Below, piece after piece: positions 7,187 to 15,547 of a DNA stretch of 32,102 nucleotides. Position 1 is the first letter of the stretch. The number at the start of each line of letters is the position of its first letter. The notes below the pieces were generated by a model. That model saw only the letters and a program-made list of their open reading frames with translations. It was not told the DNA's origin and ran no database searches. The stretch is from Defluviitaleaceae bacterium. GTDB taxonomy: Bacteria > Bacillota > Clostridia > Lachnospirales > WRAX01. The position numbers and the translations under genes are program-made. Location of the stretch: NCBI GenBank assembly GCA_009780415.1, contig WRAC01000032.1, forward strand, positions 1 through 32,102, given 5' to 3'.

Positions 7187-8140
7187 ATGACACAGGCGCT
7201 GCTTGTTTTATGGATATTATGCGCGATATTTATTATCCTTGAAAACAGGATTTACAGGGTCATTATTTATTTCGGCATTTTTTCCCTTATAACATCTCTG
7301 GCTTATCTGTTATTGGGCGCACCCGACGTAGCTATGGCGGAAGCCGCCATTTCCGCGTTTTGCACCATTTTCTTCATCATCTGCATCGAAAAATACTACA
7401 GCAGCCGGGACAATGTAAAGAAAGAAGAAGAGCGCGGAAGCAAAAAGCACCTATTCCGCGGCTTCGTTAAACTATTGCCGCCCCTGGCTTTGTGCGCCGG
7501 GCTTTTTGTATTGTTTGTTTATTTTATTCCCGATTCCCCCATGTCTACATACCTTAAATATCAATATTTAATGCGGTTTATGCAGGATGTGGGCGGGGAA
7601 AACGCGGTCACGGCTATTTATCTGGGGTACCGGGTATATGACACGCTTTTCGAGGCACTTATTCTTGTAATTTCCGTTGTCGCCGTCTCGCACATGTCAT
7701 ATTACGAGGCAAGCCAGGTAAAAGACGGGAAACACAGCGAAATAGAGAACTCCGGCATGGCAATATTCACCATGCGCCTTATCTGCCCCATCATAATCAT
7801 CTTCGGGGCCTACCTCATCATGAACGGGCATATCTCCGCCGGCGGGGGTTTTCAAGGCGGTTTAGCCGTCGCGACCTTCTTCATCTGCCGCTACCTGATT
7901 TATGATATCTACGACATCCCCGTAAATAAAGTCATCAAACTGGAAGAAATTGTGTTTATAAGCATCATCATCGTCACCGCCTTTGCCGTTTTTCTGGGCG
8001 CGGCGGCTTACATGCCCACGGCGTTCCTGCCTTTCTACCACAATATTTACCTTATAATTATGAATGTCCTGATAGGCATGAAGGTGGCCTGCGGTTTCTT
8101 TGTGTTGTTTTACCGGTATATTGCCATAGAGCGGAGATGA
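7187..8140 (+). CDS. mnhB: Fused antiporter subunit: MbhD/DUF4040 + MbhE-like + MnhB
   Basis: The 317-residue membrane protein joins three modules that are separate in archaeal Mbh complexes. Residues 1-85 carry the DUF4040 motif LGAPDVAMAEAA (43-54), found in MbhD and in the C-terminal part of MrpA. Residues about 90-175 carry an MbhE-like motif (NAVTAIYLGYRVYDTLFEAL). Residues about 185-317 are MnhB, with GHISAGGGFQGG (214-225). The charged linker at 72-90 separates the first two modules. In Bacillus mrp the first two modules belong to the end of MrpA; here the large NuoL-like part of MrpA is absent. The gene starts 3 bases after the mnhG stop. Confidence 0.82.
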   Translation: MTQALLVLWILCAIFIILENRIYRVIIYFGIFSLITSLAYLLLGAPDVAMAEAAISAFCTIFFIICIEKYYSSRDNVKKEEERGSKKHLFRGFVKLLPPLALCAGLFVLFVYFIPDSPMSTYLKYQYLMRFMQDVGGENAVTAIYLGYRVYDTLFEALILVISVVAVSHMSYYEASQVKDGKHSEIENSGMAIFTMRLICPIIIIFGAYLIMNGHISAGGGFQGGLAVATFFICRYLIYDIYDIPVNKVIKLEEIVFISIIIVTAFAVFLGAAAYMPTAFLPFYHNIYLIIMNVLIGMKVACGFFVLFYRYIAIERR

Positions 8141-8144
8141 TTTA

Positions 8145-8516
8145 ATGGACATTTTCAGCGTGGAATACATGGAAATCTTTTCTATCGCATTATTTTTCCT
8201 GGCTTATTTTGGTATTATCACAAGCAAAAACATTATAAAATCAATTATTTTCATTATGCTGATGCAGACGGCCGCCGTTATGTTCTGGCTGAAGCTGGGC
8301 GCGGAGACCAGCGCCATGCCCGCCCCGCCCATCATTTACGAAGCGGACTTGCTGGAGCGCGCTGTGTTCATAGCCGATCCCCTGCCCCAAGCGTTAACCC
8401 TAACGGCAATAATCATCGGATTTTCCGTGATAGCCATAATAATCACCATGCTAAACACACTTTACCGCCACCACCGCACAACGGATTGGGGTAAACTGGA
8501 AAAACTAGTCCAATGA
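8145..8516 (+). CDS. mnhC: Na+/H+ antiporter subunit C (NuoK-like)
   Basis: This 123-residue subunit has three membrane spans and is related to complex I NuoK. It contains the diagnostic DPLPQALTLTAIIIG at residues 78-92, followed by a hydrophobic span and a short basic tail. The stretch AETSAMPAPPIIYEADLLERAVF between spans is a longer external loop than NuoK has. It starts 4 bases after the preceding gene. Confidence 0.9.
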   Translation: MDIFSVEYMEIFSIALFFLAYFGIITSKNIIKSIIFIMLMQTAAVMFWLKLGAETSAMPAPPIIYEADLLERAVFIADPLPQALTLTAIIIGFSVIAIIITMLNTLYRHHRTTDWGKLEKLVQ

Positions 8517-8542
8517 CCGCGTTAAATTTTAGGGGATAACCA

Positions 8543-10135
8543 ATGCTGACATTCCTCATCATCATACCTGTATTAATCGCGGTGCTTCTGTTCGTGCTGT
8601 CAACCAACCGGGCGGCAAAGATTCTCGCCATAGTATTCCAATCAATCCTGTTCGTCGCTTCCGTCTACATTGTTATAGCCACGCGTGAGGCGGACATCGT
8701 TACCTTTGTGGGCAGCTATGACGACGTGCTGGGCATAATACTGCGCGTAAACAGCCTTTCCGCCGTATTTGTCCTGCTTACCACTTTTATCTTCCTCGCG
8801 GTTTCCGTTTATTCATATTCATATACTGAAAAACGCGACACGCGTACCTTCTGGTTCCTGATGTTTTTGCTTGAGGCATCTTTTATCGGCCTATTCCTTG
8901 CGGGTGATCTGTTTAATATATTTGTCCTGGTGGAAGTCAGCACGCTTGTGACGGTCATCCTCACAATGTATGACCGAAGCAAGCGCAACATATTCCACGG
9001 GAAAGTGTTTTTGATGGCAAACGTTGTTGTCGCGCAGTTCTTCCTGATAGGGCTGGGATATATTTACAGGCTTACTGGCGCGCTGGACATGGAGCGCGTG
9101 ACGGAAGCGCTGGGACTGATAGACGGCTCAAACCTTGCCCTGCCGTATGTCCTTATAATGACCACCGTGGCGTTCAAATGCACGCTGATCCCGTTTTTTA
9201 GCTGGACGCCGAAAGCGCGTATATATCCAAACGCCCCGACGGTTGTTGCCGCGATTTTATCCGGCTTGCAAGCAAAGACGGCTCTATATCTGTTCATTTG
9301 TTTTCAGGATATGTTCCAAAATATCGCGTCCCAGGAATTTTTCCTTGTTATCGGCATAATAACGGGGCTGTTCGGGGCGGTAATGGCGATCTGCCAATCC
9401 GACATAAAAATGATTCTGGCGTACCACACCGTATCGCAGGTGGGACTTATCATCATCGGAATCAGCATGGGAAGCCTGTATTCCTACGCGGGCGGGCTGT
9501 ACCACATCGTCAGCCACGCCATGTTTAAGACTACGCTGTTCCTTAGCACGGGCATTGTTATCCATTCCTACGGCACTTCCGATGTGTATAAAATCCGGGG
9601 GGTGATGAAGCGTATGCCCGTGGTGGGCGTTGCTACGGCGGCGGCGGTTCTGGGCATTACCGGAGCTCCGTTCTTCATCGGCAGCATATCGAAATATTTC
9701 ATCGCCTACGATGCGCCGCCCTTGCTGAACATTGTAACCATCGTATTAAGCCTCGGCACCATCATATCCTTTGTAAAGTTCTCATCCATTTTCTTCGGGC
9801 ATTCGGAGCTTGTGGGCGATATTCCGAAAGCGGAGAAATGCCGCATAATCCCGGTGTTTACAATGGGCGCGATCTGTTTGGCGGGCGGCCTTTTCGGCAC
9901 ACAGTTCATCTACCACCTGTTCCGCTTCCAAGTAAACATCAGCATCGCGGGTTACGCGCAAAAATCCGCAATCTTTGTCATAAGCGCCGCGGCGGGATAC
10001 CTGATCTATCAGCACATCGTAAAAGGCAACGCCGTGCTGAAGCGTCTGGGCGCGGTAAACTTCAGCTTCAAAAGCGTATGCGCCTCGCTGGGCGTGTTCT
10101 TCGCCGTTTTGCTGGTGTTTATAGGATTTTTCTGA
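8543..10135 (+). CDS. mnhD: Na+/H+ antiporter subunit D (NuoM/NuoN-like proton-translocating)
   Basis: This is a 530-residue polytopic protein of the proton-conducting antiporter family. It has the key Glu in NIFVLVEVST (E131) and Lys in VAFKCTLIPFF (K212), matching the ion-path residues of MrpD and complex I antiporter-like subunits. The loop WTPKARIYPNAPTVVAAILSG and the HxxSHAMFKTTLFL-type segment in helix 8-9 are also typical. It is the only large antiporter-type subunit in the cluster. Its end overlaps by 17 bases the end of the convergent WYL regulator gene, so no terminator lies between them. Confidence 0.92.
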   Translation: MLTFLIIIPVLIAVLLFVLSTNRAAKILAIVFQSILFVASVYIVIATREADIVTFVGSYDDVLGIILRVNSLSAVFVLLTTFIFLAVSVYSYSYTEKRDTRTFWFLMFLLEASFIGLFLAGDLFNIFVLVEVSTLVTVILTMYDRSKRNIFHGKVFLMANVVVAQFFLIGLGYIYRLTGALDMERVTEALGLIDGSNLALPYVLIMTTVAFKCTLIPFFSWTPKARIYPNAPTVVAAILSGLQAKTALYLFICFQDMFQNIASQEFFLVIGIITGLFGAVMAICQSDIKMILAYHTVSQVGLIIIGISMGSLYSYAGGLYHIVSHAMFKTTLFLSTGIVIHSYGTSDVYKIRGVMKRMPVVGVATAAAVLGITGAPFFIGSISKYFIAYDAPPLLNIVTIVLSLGTIISFVKFSSIFFGHSELVGDIPKAEKCRIIPVFTMGAICLAGGLFGTQFIYHLFRFQVNISIAGYAQKSAIFVISAAAGYLIYQHIVKGNAVLKRLGAVNFSFKSVCASLGVFFAVLLVFIGFF

Positions 10136-11039
10136 ACGCGGAATGTTTTTCCGCTATTTTAAGGGATTTTTCCCTGATTAAGTCCCTAATATGCTCCGGC
10201 GCGAGCACCTCGATGGCTTCCCCATAAGACAGCAAAAGCCCGTAAACCCACTCCTCTTCCAGCCAAGTATCCGTTACGAGAAAGCTGCCGTCCGGCAGTT
10301 TTTCTATTCCCTCGTCGTTAAAATCATCATATACGCGGTATGCCATCTCCCCCGCGATCTTTAGCTTTAAGCAAACCCACGGCGGCTGTTCCGCGGGCAG
10401 CGCGTTTTTCCGCGGAATCGCCGTCAAATCCCGCTCGGGAAAGCGTTCTTCCGTCAGCTTCAAATTCCTTACCCTTGTAAACTTAAATAACCTCATATCC
10501 TGGCGCATTAAACAGAAACCCCTGACGTACCAGGCCTTGGATTTGAACCATAATTGAACAGGTTCCACGCGGCGGCTGGTTAATTCCCCATGGGAGCTGT
10601 AGTAGTCAAACTCCGCTATTCTCCGCTCAAAAATAGCTGTCTTAAAACTGTTGAAGCAGCCGCCGTCAGACCAGCCCCATTCCGAAAAATCCACCTCCAG
10701 CCAGTTCATTGCGTTCTTTTTGAACACGGCGGAGAGTTTTTGCAAAACCAGGGCCGTATCGGGCGTTTTGATACTGGAAAGCCCGTGAAGCGCGGATAAA
10801 ATTGCATTTTGCTCCTGTTCGTTTAAAATGGATTTACTCAGGACAAATTCGGGCAGCAGGCTTATGCCGCCGCCCTTGCCTTTTTCGGTGTAAACCGGGA
10901 TGCCCGACAAGCTCAGCACATCAATGTCGCGGTAAATCGTGCGCTGAGACACGCCGAACCGTTCAGCCAGCTCCCTGGCCGTCACAGTCTTTTGGCGAAG
11001 CAGCACATATACAATTTCAATCAGCCGGTTTATCTGCAT
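10119..11039 (-). CDS. HTH-WYL domain transcriptional regulator (YafY/DeoR type)
   Basis: The 306-residue cytoplasmic regulator has an N-terminal winged helix (residues 1-60; AEFGVSQRTIYRDIDVLS-like recognition region near 22-42 with Ala-Arg-Glu-Leu-Ala before it). The C-terminal WYL half has SKAWYVRGFCLMRQDMRLFKFTRV at roughly residues 165-190. WYL domains bind ligands, possibly nucleic acids or nucleotides. It starts 4 bases after the radical SAM gene stop and so is probably co-transcribed with it. Its target is unknown. Its tail overlaps mnhD on the other strand. Confidence 0.88.
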   Translation of the reverse strand: MQINRLIEIVYVLLRQKTVTARELAERFGVSQRTIYRDIDVLSLSGIPVYTEKGKGGGISLLPEFVLSKSILNEQEQNAILSALHGLSSIKTPDTALVLQKLSAVFKKNAMNWLEVDFSEWGWSDGGCFNSFKTAIFERRIAEFDYYSSHGELTSRRVEPVQLWFKSKAWYVRGFCLMRQDMRLFKFTRVRNLKLTEERFPERDLTAIPRKNALPAEQPPWVCLKLKIAGEMAYRVYDDFNDEGIEKLPDGSFLVTDTWLEEEWVYGLLLSYGEAIEVLAPEHIRDLIREKSLKIAEKHSAFRKIL

Positions 11040-11043
11040 ATTA

Positions 11044-12645
11044 TCACTCCAAAAAATGCAAAGAATAAAGCCCCGTTACCGGGTCACGGTTCTCACTGTC
11101 CACAAAAACCCCCATACCGGAGGGCAGAACAACGGCTTCATAGCGGCGTATCCTGCGGCATAATATCCTTTCGGCATGTTCCGTTATTTGCTTGCGCCGT
11201 TTTTCCAGCGTTTTTTCGGCTTTCATAAAAGCCGGCATGTCGTTGCCCTTTACCATACGGAGCCAGTCGCGGATCATATGGTCCAGGAGTGCCGCGGGAT
11301 CAACACCCGGAATCTTTGACAAGTACTCATAAATCTGCCCGGCATAACTGCCAAGCGGCTGCCCATTGTGCGGAACGGCCTCCCCCAGCGCGGAATATAA
11401 CTCGAAAGGGCGCGGTTTGGCGGCGGACAGCACATATCCCAGCGCGGATAAAAACCGCCCTTTGTTATAGGTGCGCTGCAAAGCGTTTTCCGCTTGCTTC
11501 AATATCTTCAAGTCCGAAACGCTCAGCCACGGGCTGCTTATTATCTCGTAAGGCGGCTCCTTTGTGAAAACAATGGATGTCGCCTTTTCCCGCAGCGCGC
11601 TGCCGTGCAGAAGCTTCAAAAACCCCAATTGCAAGGTATGTGCGCCCAGCGCGTAGGCGCGGTCAAAGCCGTCCTTAAAATCGTTCAGCCGTTCATGGGG
11701 CAGGCCGGCGATCAAATCCACATGGACATGTATGTTCCCGTTCCGCAAAAGCATGCGGATATTTTCCTCAGCCTTTGACAGGTCTGTCCGGCGTGAAGAT
11801 GCTTTTAAAGCAGGCTCATAAAAGCTTTGCAAGCCCGCCTCAAGCTGTATGCGGCCCGGGGGCGCGGTTTGTAAAAGCTCCAGAGTCCGCGCGTCAAACA
11901 GATCCGCCGCAACCTCAAAATGAAAACATCGCGTCGTATCCAAAGAAATAACATACTCAAACAATTCGTAAGCCCGTCCGGGATTGCAATTAAATGTCCT
12001 GTCCACAAATTTAATTGTCCTGGCTCCGGACGCCGCCAGCTTGCGGATTTGCTCCTTAGCCGCAGACAGCGGGAAAAACCTTACGCCGCTGCTGCCGGAT
12101 AAGCAAAACGCGCATGTAAAAGGACAGCCGCGGGATGTTTCGATATAGGCGATTCTGTTGTTTAAGGCGGCAAAATAGGCTTCGGCATAGGGATCGATAT
12201 ATTCATCAGGGGGCCAATCCTGCGTTTCGTGAAACGCAAAGCCCGATTTGCTGCGGCTCAACTCATCAAGAAGCGCCGGGAAACTGCGTTCCCCTTCGCC
12301 TTCCAACACATAATCCGCGCCGTGATTAAGCCAATATTCCGCGTTATGGGACGCTTCCGGGCCGCCTAAAACAAACACAGCGATGGGAAGGCGTTCCCGC
12401 AAAACCTTAATAAGCCCCGGCAGCATTCCGGCATTCCAGATGTAAACCGAGATACCCACCACATCCGGCATATGTGATGCCGTTTCATCGGCGATTTCGT
12501 TTACTTTTTGGTTGATATTCGTTTCGGCAATCCGCACATCATGCGGGAATTCGGCATATCGCCGGACACTCTCAGCCAAAACCCAGACCGCAAGCGAGGA
12601 ATGCGCATATTTCGCGTTTATCGCCAGAATTACCGTTCTGCTCAT
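11044..12645 (-). CDS. B12-binding-domain radical SAM protein (DUF4080-type)
   Basis: The 533-residue protein has an N-terminal Rossmann-like cobalamin-domain fold (residues 1-140; VVGISVYIW, VLGGPEAS, GEGERSFPALL), though without the DxHxxG cobalamin His motif. A radical SAM core follows with CPFTCAFC (C174, C178, C181), which would hold a 4Fe-4S cluster and cleave S-adenosylmethionine. The C-terminal third matches the DUF4080 type. Such proteins resemble BchE-like enzymes, but the substrate is unknown. The start MSRTVILAINAKYAHSSLAV is family-typical, although no clear Shine-Dalgarno sequence precedes ATG 12645. It lies between tatD and the WYL gene. Confidence 0.85.
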   Translation of the reverse strand: MSRTVILAINAKYAHSSLAVWVLAESVRRYAEFPHDVRIAETNINQKVNEIADETASHMPDVVGISVYIWNAGMLPGLIKVLRERLPIAVFVLGGPEASHNAEYWLNHGADYVLEGEGERSFPALLDELSRSKSGFAFHETQDWPPDEYIDPYAEAYFAALNNRIAYIETSRGCPFTCAFCLSGSSGVRFFPLSAAKEQIRKLAASGARTIKFVDRTFNCNPGRAYELFEYVISLDTTRCFHFEVAADLFDARTLELLQTAPPGRIQLEAGLQSFYEPALKASSRRTDLSKAEENIRMLLRNGNIHVHVDLIAGLPHERLNDFKDGFDRAYALGAHTLQLGFLKLLHGSALREKATSIVFTKEPPYEIISSPWLSVSDLKILKQAENALQRTYNKGRFLSALGYVLSAAKPRPFELYSALGEAVPHNGQPLGSYAGQIYEYLSKIPGVDPAALLDHMIRDWLRMVKGNDMPAFMKAEKTLEKRRKQITEHAERILCRRIRRYEAVVLPSGMGVFVDSENRDPVTGLYSLHFLE

Positions 12646-12670
12646 AAGGGGATTATTTAGAATAGTTTTC

Positions 12671-13459
12671 TCATTCCTGCTTCTCTTTTAAATTGAATAA
12701 TTTCTCCGCGTTTTCCCAAACAGCACGCGCCGCTTCCTCATGCTTTATTCCTTTTATCTCAGCCAATTTCCGGCAGATATGATACAAGCTCCGGGAATCG
12801 TTGCGTTTGCCTCTAATAGGTACGGGAGCTATATACGGGCAATCTGTTTCAAGAACTATATGCTCAATAGGCAGCCTAAACGCCGATTCTACAGTCTTAA
12901 CCGCCTTTGGAAAGGTCAGCGCCCCGCCGAAAGCGATGTAAAACCCCAGCTTTGCATATGCCAGCGCAAGTTCCGCGCCGCCGCTGAAGCAGTGGATAAC
13001 GCCGCCGTTAAGCCTGGGCGCGTATTCCTCCAGCATTGCATATGTTTCGGCGTGAGCGTCCCGCGAATGGATTATGACGGGCAATCCGGTTTTTACTGCC
13101 ACCTCAAGCTGGTCGCGGAACCGTCTGAGCTGGACATCCCTGGGTGAATGCTCATAGTAAAAATCCAGCCCAATCTCCCCAAAAGCCGCAACACGTTCAT
13201 TCCGGGACATTTCCAAAAGAACGTCCAGTTCGCTGTCCTTGACATCCTTTACATTATGGGGGTGCACGCCGACGCTTGCCAGCACGTAATCATATTTTTG
13301 GGCAAGCCGTATACCCGCCTTTGAAGATTCAATATCCGCGCCGATATTTATAACACGCGAAACGCCCGCTTCGGGCAGAAGCTTGGACAAAAGCTCGCCC
13401 CTGTCCGGGTTAAAGCGCCTGTCGTCGTAGTGGGCGTGGGTTTCAAAGTATTTAATCAC
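12671..13459 (-). CDS. tatD: TatD family metal-dependent hydrolase/DNase
   Basis: This 262-residue TIM-barrel amidohydrolase-like nuclease has metal ligands visible as HAH (H8, H10), the EIGLDFYY Glu, the IIHSRDAH and GVIHCFSGG His residues, and LETDCPYIAP with the final Asp. TatD proteins hydrolyse DNA 3' ends and may act in DNA quality control. The start is a GTG at 13459, with AGGCAGG about 9 bases upstream; the N-terminus length fits. In Bacillota tatD commonly follows metG, as here (74-base gap). The usual rnmV-ksgA neighbours are replaced by the radical SAM gene. Confidence 0.9.
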   Translation of the reverse strand: MIKYFETHAHYDDRRFNPDRGELLSKLLPEAGVSRVINIGADIESSKAGIRLAQKYDYVLASVGVHPHNVKDVKDSELDVLLEMSRNERVAAFGEIGLDFYYEHSPRDVQLRRFRDQLEVAVKTGLPVIIHSRDAHAETYAMLEEYAPRLNGGVIHCFSGGAELALAYAKLGFYIAFGGALTFPKAVKTVESAFRLPIEHIVLETDCPYIAPVPIRGKRNDSRSLYHICRKLAEIKGIKHEEAARAVWENAEKLFNLKEKQE

Positions 13460-13497
13460 TGGCTTGAGCCTGCCTTTTCTTTTTCAACAGTATATTT

Positions 13498-13522
13498 ACC
13501 TTGGGGAATGCATCCCCAAGGT
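13498..13522. repeat. Perfect 10-bp inverted repeat between metG and tatD
   Basis: ACCTTGGGGA (13498-13507) pairs with TCCCCAAGGT (13513-13522) around the loop ATGCA. No T-run follows on the minus strand, the direction of transcription, so it is not a normal terminator. It may be an attenuator, an mRNA-processing hairpin or a small repeat. Confidence 0.6.
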
Positions 13523-13533
13523 CTCATCATATT

Positions 13534-15438
13534 TTACCTAACCCCGGTCCCTGCCGGCGGATCGCCCTCAACCGTTACAAGCCGCACGGGGCTGCCGCCG
13601 GTGCCTTCGCCCGACGCGAGGATCATTCCCTCGGACATAAAGCCCCGCAATTTTATAGGCTTCAGGTTCGTAACCACCACTACCCGCTTGCCCACCATAT
13701 CTTCGGGTTTGTACCACTCTGCTATGCCGCTGAGGATCTGCCGCGTTTGCCCGCCAATGTCAATCTGCGATTTTAAGAGCTTATCGCTTGCTTTTTCACA
13801 TTCCTTTATGATGCCCACGCGCAGGTCAAGCTTTGCGAAATCGTCAATCGTTATCTGGGGCAGGGAGGGTACGGGTTCGTTTTCCTTCTCTGCACCGCCT
13901 AAAGCGGCTTTTACGTCTATGCGCGGGAAGAGCGTCCCGCCTTTTTCAATGTTAACTTTGGCGGGCAATTTACCGAACTCAAGGCTGTCCCATGATTTCA
14001 ACTTATCGTTATAAATACCCAACTGGCGGAATATCTCGGCGGAAGCCTGAGGCATCACGGGCGAAACAAGTATGGAGGCATGGCGCAGCGTCTCGGCAAG
14101 CATGTATAAAACCCGCGCCAGCGCGCCCTGCTCATTATTGCGGTGCAGAACCCACGGCTCTGTCTCGTCAACATATTTATTCGCGCGCCGTATCATTGCC
14201 CAGATTTCTGTCAGCGCTTCGGTAAAGTCAAGCTGATCCATGGCTTCGGCGGCTTTAGCGGCGGAGCTTTTACAAGTTTCTGTCAGTGAGTCGTCAAAAG
14301 ATGTACGGCTCTGGGTTTCCGGCACTTCCCCCGCGAAGTATTTATCTATCATGCCCACGGTACGGGAAAGGAGATTGCCCAGATCGTTGGCAAGGTCGGC
14401 GTTTATCCTGTTAACCAGAGCAAGCTCGGTGCAGTTGCCGTCCTGCCCCAACGCGATTTCCCTCATCAGGAAATAGCGCACCGCGTCAACCCCGTATTTT
14501 TGGGTAAGCTCGATGGGGTCAATGACGTTGCCTTTGGATTTGGACATTTTTGCGCCGTCTGAAAGGAGGAAACCCGTGCCGTAAATAGATTTCGGCAAAG
14601 GCTCGCCCAGCGCCAGCAGCATTGCGGGCCAGAGGATGGTGTGGAAGCGCAGGATGTCCTTGCCAACCATATGCACATCGGCGGGCCAGTATTTTTTATA
14701 TTCGGTGTCATCTTCGCCAAAAAGCCCCAAAGCCGTGGCGTAGTTGGGCAGCGCGTCAAACCACACGTATATGACGTGTTTGGGGTCGAAATCCACGGGT
14801 ATGCCCCATTTTATGGTTGTTCGCGTAACGGCGATGTCTTCCAGGCCCGATTTCAAAAAACTGACCATCTCGTTCTTGCGGAACTCCGGGCGGATGAAAT
14901 CCGGGTTTTGCTCGATGTGCCTAAGCAGAGCGTCCGCATACTTGGACTGGCGGAAAAAATAGCTTTCCTCGCGCACGGTGTCAAGACCCCTGTTACAGTC
15001 AAGGCAAAGCTTGTCCGGCACGTTCGCCGGCCTGAAAAACGTTTCGCATTCTATGCAGTAAAGCCCTTCGTACTCAGCCTTGTAAATATCGCCCTTTTCG
15101 TACAGCGTGCGGAACAGCTTCTGGCAGGCTTTTATATGGAACGGCTGTGTCGTGCGCATAAAGATATCATACTCGCAGTTCATTACATCCCAAAGGTTTT
15201 TGGACAGCTCGGCAAGCCCGTCCACAAAGTCCTGGGGCGTTTTACCCGCTTTTTGAGCCATGCGCTCAACTTTCTGCCCGTGATCGTCCGTGCCGGTCAG
15301 GAATTTAACGTCATAACCGCGCAGTTTCTTGTACCGCGCCATAGAATCCGTAACAACCGTACAGTAGGCATTGCCTATATGCAGCTTGTTAGACATATAA
15401 TAAATAGGGGTGGTGATATAAAACGTCTTTTTACCCAT
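13534..15438 (-). CDS. metG: Methionyl-tRNA synthetase
   Basis: This cytoplasmic enzyme, 634 residues, charges tRNA-Met. It has the HIGH variant HIGN (residues 20-23), a zinc-binding insertion with two CxxC pairs (C128/C131 and C145/C148), KMSKS (297-301), an anticodon-binding helical domain, and a C-terminal EMAP/Trbp111 OB-fold tRNA-binding domain (about residues 530-634; LDLRVGIIKECEKASD, VTNLKPIKLRGFMSEGMILA). The ATG at 15438 follows AAAGGAAAG. It has its own promoter (15467-15496) and no room for a T-box leader. Confidence 0.96.
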   Translation of the reverse strand: MGKKTFYITTPIYYMSNKLHIGNAYCTVVTDSMARYKKLRGYDVKFLTGTDDHGQKVERMAQKAGKTPQDFVDGLAELSKNLWDVMNCEYDIFMRTTQPFHIKACQKLFRTLYEKGDIYKAEYEGLYCIECETFFRPANVPDKLCLDCNRGLDTVREESYFFRQSKYADALLRHIEQNPDFIRPEFRKNEMVSFLKSGLEDIAVTRTTIKWGIPVDFDPKHVIYVWFDALPNYATALGLFGEDDTEYKKYWPADVHMVGKDILRFHTILWPAMLLALGEPLPKSIYGTGFLLSDGAKMSKSKGNVIDPIELTQKYGVDAVRYFLMREIALGQDGNCTELALVNRINADLANDLGNLLSRTVGMIDKYFAGEVPETQSRTSFDDSLTETCKSSAAKAAEAMDQLDFTEALTEIWAMIRRANKYVDETEPWVLHRNNEQGALARVLYMLAETLRHASILVSPVMPQASAEIFRQLGIYNDKLKSWDSLEFGKLPAKVNIEKGGTLFPRIDVKAALGGAEKENEPVPSLPQITIDDFAKLDLRVGIIKECEKASDKLLKSQIDIGGQTRQILSGIAEWYKPEDMVGKRVVVVTNLKPIKLRGFMSEGMILASGEGTGGSPVRLVTVEGDPPAGTGVR

Positions 15439-15466
15439 ACCAACTTTCCTTTCACGTTAATGCCTT

Positions 15467-15496
15467 ATTCTAACACAAACAGACGCGTCTTGACAA
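15467..15496 (-). promoter_or_regulatory. Promoter for metG, extended -10
   Basis: On the minus strand TTGTCA (15496-15491), an 18-base spacer and TAGAAT (15472-15467), with TG one base before the -10. Its -35 overlaps that of the opposite promoter at 15490-15518. Confidence 0.55.
15481..15490. promoter_or_regulatory. 10-bp perfect palindrome in the metG promoter spacer
   Basis: AGACGCGTCT is self-complementary and lies between the -35 and -10 of the metG promoter, directly beside the shared TTGACAA. It may be an operator; chance cannot be excluded at this length. Confidence 0.3.
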
Positions 15497-15518
15497 GGTT
15501 AAGATTTGCTGTTAGTCT
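15490..15518 (+). promoter_or_regulatory. Promoter for the 15548-17683 gene trio
   Basis: TTGACA (15490-15495), a 17-base spacer and TAGTCT (15513-15518), with TG one base upstream of the -10. The weak -10 is helped by the extended motif. Confidence 0.5.
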
Positions 15519-15547
15519 ATATTTATGAATATTTAGGAGAAATGGAA

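Noticed and set aside
14641-15528. 295-residue plus-strand open frame opposite metG
   Set aside because: It is fully antisense to metG, which has HIGN, zinc Cys and KMSKS motifs; the translated product resembles nothing.
15439-15547. T-box leader for metG
   Set aside because: Only about 30 bases separate the predicted transcription start from the ATG, which leaves no room for a T-box structure.
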